DNA of 8,218 bases, from contig CADCPU010000107.1 in the NCBI GenBank assembly GCA_902803365.1, positions 1 through 8,218 of the forward strand. The letters run 5' to 3'. The notes under the pieces are model-generated. The model saw only the letters and a list, made by a program, of their open reading frames with translations. It ran no database searches and was not told the origin of the DNA. The DNA comes from Oscillospiraceae bacterium (GTDB taxonomy: Bacteria; Bacillota_A; Clostridia; Saccharofermentanales; Saccharofermentanaceae). Position 1 is the stretch's first letter; the number at the start of each line of letters is the position of its first letter. The translations under genes were made by a program, and so were the position numbers. Positions 1 through 4,918 of the stretch are shown in pieces.

Positions 1-273
1 CTCGAAAACAACATAAGAGCGGAGATCAAGGAAGCCTACGATAATTCGATCGAATGGGAAGGCAAGCCTGATCCGAATTACGCGGATGATCACCTGCTCT
101 ATGAATTTGAGGATCTGATCAGTTCGTGTACGACGAGCTCACATATCGATAACAACATCAAGATGATAATAATCGAGGAGATCCCGGCATATATCGAAGG
201 CCAGAAGTCCTTTGAGGACGTAGCCGGAAACATCAATAACAGGGTCCAGCTCCTGCTTGACGAGAGAAACTAA
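1..273 (+). CDS. C-terminal part of a probable extracellular solute-binding protein (ABC sugar transporter type)
   Basis: Frame 1 is open from the first base of the window to a TAA at 271-273, giving the last 90 residues of a protein whose start lies outside. The tail reads IIEEIPAYIEGQKSFEDVA and then NINNRVQLLLDERN. This resembles the end of family 1 extracellular solute-binding lipoproteins of Clostridia, where a helix of the type 'EE-PAYF-GQKS-EEVA-IIQNRV-LYL-E' closes the C-terminal lobe. Such proteins are anchored outside the membrane and deliver sugars or oligosaccharides to an ABC permease. The lipobox and ligand-binding lobes are not visible, so substrate cannot be judged. The gene is followed 22 bases later by an intrinsic terminator in the same orientation, so it is probably the last gene of its transcript. 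The family call rests on a short tail and is moderate. Confidence 0.6.
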   Translation, partial: LENNIRAEIKEAYDNSIEWEGKPDPNYADDHLLYEFEDLISSCTTSSHIDNNIKMIIIEEIPAYIEGQKSFEDVAGNINNRVQLLLDERN

Positions 274-295
274 AGTGCCATAACTCCTTTTGGAG

Positions 296-356
296 ACGGG
301 CTGTCTTTCCGCTTACGACGACCACCACCCCCGCGCGGAAGGGCAGTCCGTTTCTT
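296..356 (+). terminator. Rho-independent terminator after the solute-binding protein gene
   Basis: Arms 296-312 and 335-351 can form a 17-bp stem (14 Watson-Crick pairs and three G-U pairs in the plus-strand RNA) around a 22-base loop. The T-rich stretch TTTCTTAT follows at 351-358. On the minus strand the three wobbles become A-C mismatches and no U tract follows, so the element is built for the plus-strand transcript and should serve the convergent Nudix gene poorly. Confidence 0.7.
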
Positions 357-366
357 ATGCCTTAAA

Positions 367-1209
367 TTACTTTTCCAGTCCGTCCTTAAAGCGCTTCATC
401 ATCTCGTTTGTGAGGCTGTACTCCTGGGGCTGGAGGATGATCTCGTCTCTTTCGACCCACTCGGCGTACTTAAGCTCGTTCTCATCCATCTTGATCTCGT
501 CCGAACCGTCGACTTCGCAGTAAAAGCCTGTCAGGATGTCGGCAGCGATACCCCAAGGCTGTGATTTGTAATAACGGATATTCTTGACCTTAAGACCGAC
601 TTCTTCCATTACTTCACGCTCGACAGTCTCTTCAAAAGTCTCACCTATCTCGGTGAATCCTGCGACGAGTGCATTGTTGGCAAAACCTGTCCTGTAGCGA
701 GTGATAAGCAACCTGTTGCCGTTCTTTATTCCGATGATCACGGCAGGGTTTATACGAGGATAAATCTTGTTGTTGCACGATGGGCAGAAAACGGCTCTTT
801 CCGTGTCATCAAAAACGAGTTCTTTTCCGCATCTTCCGCAGTACCTGTTGTTCATATACCATGTAGCGAGGTGAAATGCCGTAAATGCCGCATACATCGT
901 ATCTTTGGGCTCCAAGTTCCACTTGCGGACTTCGTTTAAACGATAGAAAGAATACGGTGCGAGATCAACTGTTTCATCATCGATCTCAGCCAGGAAAAAG
1001 CACTTGTCATCGAGCGCAAAAAGATATGTCAGGACAGTGACTTTTTCTCTCATTTCCAGGACAGTCGGGAAAGCTATCTTTTTTGAGTCCCCGTCAGCAA
1101 TAAGCAACATATTGCCTTTGCTGAATACGACAATAAGATCGTCCTCCCTCGCCTCGCGTCTGCAGTCAAAACTGTTGTTCAATCTGTGCGGTGCTATGTC
1201 CTGTATCAT
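367..1209 (-). CDS. nudC: NudC-like NAD(H) pyrophosphatase, Nudix hydrolase with zinc ribbon
   Basis: This 280-residue protein has the architecture of NADH pyrophosphatases, which cleave NAD(H) to NMN(H) and AMP and in some bacteria remove NAD caps from RNA. After an N-terminal domain (about 1-120) comes a zinc ribbon with Cys124, Cys127, Cys142 and Cys145 (CGRCG and CPSC). The Nudix domain follows, with a perfect box at 184-206: G184, E190, then REVMEEVGL at 198-206. The family signature SQPW is present at 216-219, but the usual continuation PFPxS is replaced by GIAAD, so NADH preference is less certain than for the E. coli enzyme. Length is near the family norm. The ATG at 1207-1209 is preceded by GGAGG (1224 down to 1220) at a 10-base spacing. 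The protein should be cytoplasmic. It is transcribed away from the cyclase gene at 1356 and convergently with the gene ending at 273. Confidence 0.88.
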   Translation of the reverse strand: MIQDIAPHRLNNSFDCRREAREDDLIVVFSKGNMLLIADGDSKKIAFPTVLEMREKVTVLTYLFALDDKCFFLAEIDDETVDLAPYSFYRLNEVRKWNLEPKDTMYAAFTAFHLATWYMNNRYCGRCGKELVFDDTERAVFCPSCNNKIYPRINPAVIIGIKNGNRLLITRYRTGFANNALVAGFTEIGETFEETVEREVMEEVGLKVKNIRYYKSQPWGIAADILTGFYCEVDGSDEIKMDENELKYAEWVERDEIILQPQEYSLTNEMMKRFKDGLEK

Positions 1210-1280
1210 AGATCTGATGCCTCCAAAGTGTCATGAATGTGTCAATACGGCTTATTTTACACCATATTACAGGCGTTATG

Positions 1281-1309
1281 TTTACCTATTTGTAACGTAA
1301 TCCTATAAT
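1281..1309 (+). promoter_or_regulatory. Sigma-70/SigA type promoter of the LacI-GGDEF gene
   Basis: TTTACC at 1281-1286 (four of six matches to TTGACA) is followed after 17 bases by a consensus TATAAT at 1304-1309, predicting a start near 1316 and a leader of about 40 bases. Two further perfect TATAAT hexamers lie at 1318-1323, with a TG one base upstream (extended -10), and at 1324-1329. Neither has a good -35, so alternative starts are possible. The gene has a usable ribosome site, ATGGAG at 1342-1347, 8 bases before its ATG. Confidence 0.65.
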
Positions 1310-1355
1310 TTTCTTGTTATAATTATAATTAATTAATTGGGATGGAGTATGAACT

Positions 1356-3167
1356 ATGAAGATCTGTGCATTTATAGGCGATATGTATCGCGACTACTCA
1401 GCGTCGATCATACGAACGCTGAAGCATCTGGCTGTCCAGCGCGACCACACGATAGATATTTTCGGTAACTGCGCCGTCCCTAATGAAAACCCGCTGCACG
1501 CAGAAGGCCTTAAGAGCATCCTCTTCCTGCCTGTGCTCGAGAAGTACGACGGCATCATCCTCTGCGCAGATACATTGAGCCATTCGGGTATTGAAAAAGA
1601 GATCGTTGAAAAGCTCAAGAACACCGAAGGCCTTCCGCCTATAATCAGCATCAGGAGCGACGAGAAGGAATTCTACAATGTCGTTCCGGATAACAGGCAG
1701 ATCATGTATGACATAACCAAATACGTTCTTGATAAATGCGGCTGCGGCGACGTGGGATTCGTTACCGGAAGACACGATCTTAAAGACTCTCAGGAGCGTC
1801 TCGAAGGCTTTGAAGCCGCAATGAAGGACGCAGGTTATGAAGTTACTCCTGAGATGATATTCCGCGGCAACTACTGGGTTGATCTCGCGCCTCAGATGGC
1901 GGATCATTTTACAAGAGAAGACGGAACTCTTCCGCGTGCGATTATCTGTTCCAACGACTATATGGCACTGTCGCTCTTGGACGAACTGTCTGACAGAGGA
2001 TTTAACATTCCGAGCGACACTATGGTCACGGGTCTTGATAATCTGTCGAGGACTTCCGTTCACATACCTTCGCTTACTACATATGAGATATCAGAAGAAG
2101 TTCTCGCAGAAGAGGCGATCGATTGCCTCGAGAAGGTCGTTGCAGGAGAAAAAGCCGACAGATACAGCTACGTAACAGACAAGATGATCATTAGAGAGAG
2201 TACAGGCGGAACAACTGAGCGAGACCTCTATATGGCATATAAGAGACTCGAGGTCGTTCAGCACGAGTATATCTACAAGACTTCGGATTTTATCCTGATG
2301 GATTCTGATTACGAGGACGTTCTCTCATTCAAGGATTGTATGAGGACTACGATGAACCGCCTGTCGCAATTTAAGTGGTTCAAGCACGCTTACTATTGCC
2401 AGTATAACGAGACAGACAGGTCCATGATGTTCCACATGACGCAGGACGATTACGAGATATGCGACAAGCATTTCAATAACGATTCCGCGCTTCCTGACGA
2501 ACACAACGGACGTAATCCCGGTGTCAGGATCTTCCTGCCTGTCCACTATAAGAACGTGGTCTACGGCTATACCGTTTTCGAGCTCAACAACAACTTCAGA
2601 GGATTCTTCGACGAGAGGCTCGAGTTCATGCTGATACTCATGGGCCAGACACTCAACAGACTGCAGCTCTACGAGCGCATAAATGACTTCGAGGACGTTG
2701 TAAGCCTGTACCTGAGAGACGCTCTGACGAGCCTGTATAACCGCCGCGGATTTGATAAGAATCTGTCGATCATCTTCAATAAATACGAGCATCTCGCGGT
2801 CGCCAGCATCGATATGGATGACCTTAAATACATTAACGACAACTTCGGTCACGGAATGGGTGACGAAGCTATCAAGAGACTTGCAAACTGCATCACCGCA
2901 TCACTCAGATCAGACGAGTTTGCGGCACGTATGGGCGGCGACGAATTCCAGGTCGTATTGATACTCGATGAACCCGGCAGGATCGGTCAATTCATCAGGT
3001 CTTTCAGAGAAAAGATCAGGGAAACGAACGAGAAGTTCGATCTCGAATATACTCTCAGTGCGAGCGTGGGAACATGTGAGCTCGGCGACTGGAATTCGAT
3101 CATGGAATGTATAAACAAAGCCGATAAGGTGATGTATCTCGAGAAGAGGAGTAAAAAGAATAAGTGA
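1356..3167 (+). CDS. Diguanylate cyclase with cytoplasmic LacI-type ligand-binding sensor (SBD-linker-GGDEF)
   Basis: The predicted role is synthesis of c-di-GMP from two GTP under control of a small ligand. Residues 1 to about 285 form a LacI/GalR-type periplasmic-binding-like fold: RLEGFEAAM at 148-156, ICSNDYMAL at 197-205, TGLDN at 225-229 and IPSLTTYEIS at 237-246. It begins directly at the first beta strand, with no helix-turn-helix, signal peptide or membrane segment, so it is a cytoplasmic sensor and not a repressor. Residues about 290-440 are a helical and GAF-like region ending in YGYTVFEL (403-410). The GGDEF domain (about 450-600) looks active: DALTSLYNRRGF at 455-466, metal ligand Asp486 in DMDDLKYIND, Asn494, Asp503 in GHGMGDE, and GGDEF at 527-531. 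The product-inhibition I-site, normally RxxD, reads R518-S-D-E521, so feedback may be altered. The ligand is unknown. The gene diverges from nudC and its stop abuts that of the next, convergent gene. Confidence 0.88.
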   Translation: MKICAFIGDMYRDYSASIIRTLKHLAVQRDHTIDIFGNCAVPNENPLHAEGLKSILFLPVLEKYDGIILCADTLSHSGIEKEIVEKLKNTEGLPPIISIRSDEKEFYNVVPDNRQIMYDITKYVLDKCGCGDVGFVTGRHDLKDSQERLEGFEAAMKDAGYEVTPEMIFRGNYWVDLAPQMADHFTREDGTLPRAIICSNDYMALSLLDELSDRGFNIPSDTMVTGLDNLSRTSVHIPSLTTYEISEEVLAEEAIDCLEKVVAGEKADRYSYVTDKMIIRESTGGTTERDLYMAYKRLEVVQHEYIYKTSDFILMDSDYEDVLSFKDCMRTTMNRLSQFKWFKHAYYCQYNETDRSMMFHMTQDDYEICDKHFNNDSALPDEHNGRNPGVRIFLPVHYKNVVYGYTVFELNNNFRGFFDERLEFMLILMGQTLNRLQLYERINDFEDVVSLYLRDALTSLYNRRGFDKNLSIIFNKYEHLAVASIDMDDLKYINDNFGHGMGDEAIKRLANCITASLRSDEFAARMGGDEFQVVLILDEPGRIGQFIRSFREKIRETNEKFDLEYTLSASVGTCELGDWNSIMECINKADKVMYLEKRSKKNK

Positions 3168-3170
3168 TCA
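3165..3170. other. Shared palindromic stop hexamer joining two convergent genes
   Basis: The hexamer TGATCA reads TGA on each strand. Bases 3165-3167 are the stop of the cyclase gene, and 3170 down to 3168 are the stop of the convergent sensor gene. There is no intergenic base. I find no hairpin with a T tract on either strand within roughly 70 bases, so each transcript probably extends into the other gene. Confidence 0.9.
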
Positions 3171-4907
3171 GATCCTTCTGTCATTTATGCACAACGCCAT
3201 GCCCAGGCGCGTAGCGATGAGCTCACCTTTATCAGACAAGCCCTCATCAAGTTCGCAGATAAGAAAGCCGTATGCGATATTCCTGCAAAATACCGGGAAA
3301 GCCGCCAGCCCGCTTCGGTTAACAGTCAGTTCCTCTCTCAGGAAAAGCCTCGTGATACTGCTCAAACGTCTGTCCTTGGGAAGGACGTACAGCTCGCCTT
3401 CTTTCACTACACAACAAAGATTGATATAGTTCGGGATATCAAGTTCGTGACCGTTCGTGACGATCGGCTTCGTGAACATATAAAATGCCGCATTTCTGAT
3501 CCCAAGCTTATCAAAATTCCTGATGATCCTGTCAGTTGCCTTATCGAAATCATTTCCGAAGTCCATAGACTCCACGATAAAGCGCTGCATATTCGTCTTG
3601 TTGTCGTAGTACCTGCGTTCGGCTGTGATCATGGACTCCGCCATGGATCGAATGGCACGATCCTTCATCCTTAAGAAGAGACGGTTGTTCATGACATTCG
3701 CGGCCAGAGATTGCTGATTGAAGTTCATTGTATTCTGCAACTTATTGATGCTGGAAGTTAACTTCGTTATGTCAGTGTATTTCATGATCCCGCTCTCGAA
3801 AAGCACATCGATCATCCTTCCGAGTTCATCAAACTTTTCCTGACTCATGTAGCGCATATTCATCGCTTCGATCATGGAACGGATAAGTTCTATGAAAAGC
3901 CTGCGAAGGTCAACCGAATTTCTCGTGAACTGCTCGTTCCTGTAGCGGTAGAAACAGTCATCGAACATCTTGTTAAGAGTCGGCAGCTTGCCTTCAAGGA
4001 CTTCCTTGGTAGTATAGACATAATTTGCATAGTCGAGGGATTCCTTGCCGTAAAGTCTCGTCGGAATAACGGCCGATTCGACAGGATTTCCGTTCATCAT
4101 CCTGATCAAAAGCTCCAGCGCCTTCTGCCCAAGCGTGATCGAATCAGAACCTATGGAAGCCAGAGGCGGCACCATATTGCCGGACAGGATCGTGTTATCA
4201 AATCCGAAGATAAGGATATCCTTACCCGGTATCTTGCTTCTCTCCTTCATCACTTCATAAAGACCTACCGCAACCTGATCGTTTACACAAAAGATCGCTT
4301 CACAGTCAGGATTATTATTAAGGAGGATCCTCGCTTCTTCTCTCGTATTTATCGACATGTCCGTAGACACGAATTGCGTCTCTTCATCAAATTCGATTGC
4401 ATTATCACCGAGTGCCTTAACATAAAGATCCTTACGTCTTACGGCATCGCCGTTATCATCGCGTCCGCCGAGCATGCAGAACTTCGTAAATCCCTTGGCG
4501 CGCACCAGATAATCCACAGCTTCGTTTATGCCTGTCTCATTATCAAAAGTGACCGTGACTTCATCTTGAACATCCGAGGAAATGAATACCTTGGGTACTT
4601 CTTCATGACGGTTGAAGATCAGCTTCTCATAATTCCTCCGATCCTTACAGTTCGGCAGCGTTATGAGAAGGCCGTCAAAGTGACACGAATTCATAATGCC
4701 ATAGACGGAATTATACATATCGTTAAAAGGTTTTCTGTTGCCGTTCTCATCCTCTACATATTGCTTACCCGCGATGACGACGAGTTCTATGTTCCGGGTA
4801 TTCATGGCATTGACGGCATTCATGACGCTATGGATGATATCCCTCGAATAATCGACGGATATCTCTTCCAGGATGAGTCCGACAGTCTTTTTCTTACCGA
4901 TCGCCAT
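3168..4907 (-). CDS. LacI-type ligand-binding sensor protein with no output domain
   Basis: The protein has 579 residues. About 8-295 form a LacI/GalR-type periplasmic-binding-like domain: VGLILEEIS at 9-17, FCVNDQVAVGLYEVM at 206-220, IPGKDILIFGFDNT at 226-239 and PPLASIGSD at 247-255. There is no helix-turn-helix, signal peptide or membrane span, so it should be cytoplasmic. A long helical stretch (about 300-440) leads to a GAF-like region (about 445-575) ending YGFLICELDE (546-555). This resembles YGYTVFEL at the matching place in the neighbouring cyclase, but here the protein stops about 25 residues later, where a GGDEF domain would be expected. No GGDEF, EAL, kinase or DNA-binding module is visible. 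Its ATG overlaps the end of the FIST-EAL gene by 14 bases in another frame, with GGAGG 6 bases upstream, implying coupled production. I infer that it senses a sugar-like or other small ligand and acts through a protein partner. The ligand is not predictable. Confidence 0.82.
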   Translation of the reverse strand: MAIGKKKTVGLILEEISVDYSRDIIHSVMNAVNAMNTRNIELVVIAGKQYVEDENGNRKPFNDMYNSVYGIMNSCHFDGLLITLPNCKDRRNYEKLIFNRHEEVPKVFISSDVQDEVTVTFDNETGINEAVDYLVRAKGFTKFCMLGGRDDNGDAVRRKDLYVKALGDNAIEFDEETQFVSTDMSINTREEARILLNNNPDCEAIFCVNDQVAVGLYEVMKERSKIPGKDILIFGFDNTILSGNMVPPLASIGSDSITLGQKALELLIRMMNGNPVESAVIPTRLYGKESLDYANYVYTTKEVLEGKLPTLNKMFDDCFYRYRNEQFTRNSVDLRRLFIELIRSMIEAMNMRYMSQEKFDELGRMIDVLFESGIMKYTDITKLTSSINKLQNTMNFNQQSLAANVMNNRLFLRMKDRAIRSMAESMITAERRYYDNKTNMQRFIVESMDFGNDFDKATDRIIRNFDKLGIRNAAFYMFTKPIVTNGHELDIPNYINLCCVVKEGELYVLPKDRRLSSITRLFLREELTVNRSGLAAFPVFCRNIAYGFLICELDEGLSDKGELIATRLGMALCINDRRI

Positions 4908-4918
4908 CTGCCGCCTCC
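4894..4918 (-). promoter_or_regulatory. Translational coupling site: ribosome site and start codon inside the end of the FIST-EAL gene
   Basis: GGAGG (4918 down to 4914) sits 6 bases before the ATG at 4907-4905. Both lie inside the last codons of the FIST-EAL gene, whose TAA is at 4896-4894. The 14-base overlap is in a different frame, so ribosomes finishing the EAL protein can reinitiate on the sensor gene. This decides the start of the 579-residue sensor and argues for linked amounts of the two proteins. Confidence 0.8.

Noticed and set aside
290..523. 77-codon open frame on the plus strand after the terminator
   Set aside because: It starts just upstream of the terminator stem, runs through it and overlaps the conserved end of the Nudix gene. 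It has no ribosome site.
1240..1245. TTGACA on the minus strand as the -35 of nudC
   Set aside because: At normal spacing the -10 would fall on the ribosome site and does not resemble TATAAT. No other convincing nudC promoter was found.
1398..2063. 221-codon open frame on the minus strand within the cyclase gene
   Set aside because: It lies wholly opposite a recognisable LacI-type domain, its product shows no family features, and no ribosome site supports it.
1356..2215. LacI-family transcriptional repressor
   Set aside because: The sequence enters the ligand-binding fold at its first strand with no helix-turn-helix, and the protein continues into a GGDEF domain.
4894..4907. Programmed frameshift fusing the EAL protein to the sensor
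   Set aside because: A +1 shift would be needed and no slippery or stimulatory signal is evident. A strong ribosome site and ATG explain the overlap by coupled reinitiation.
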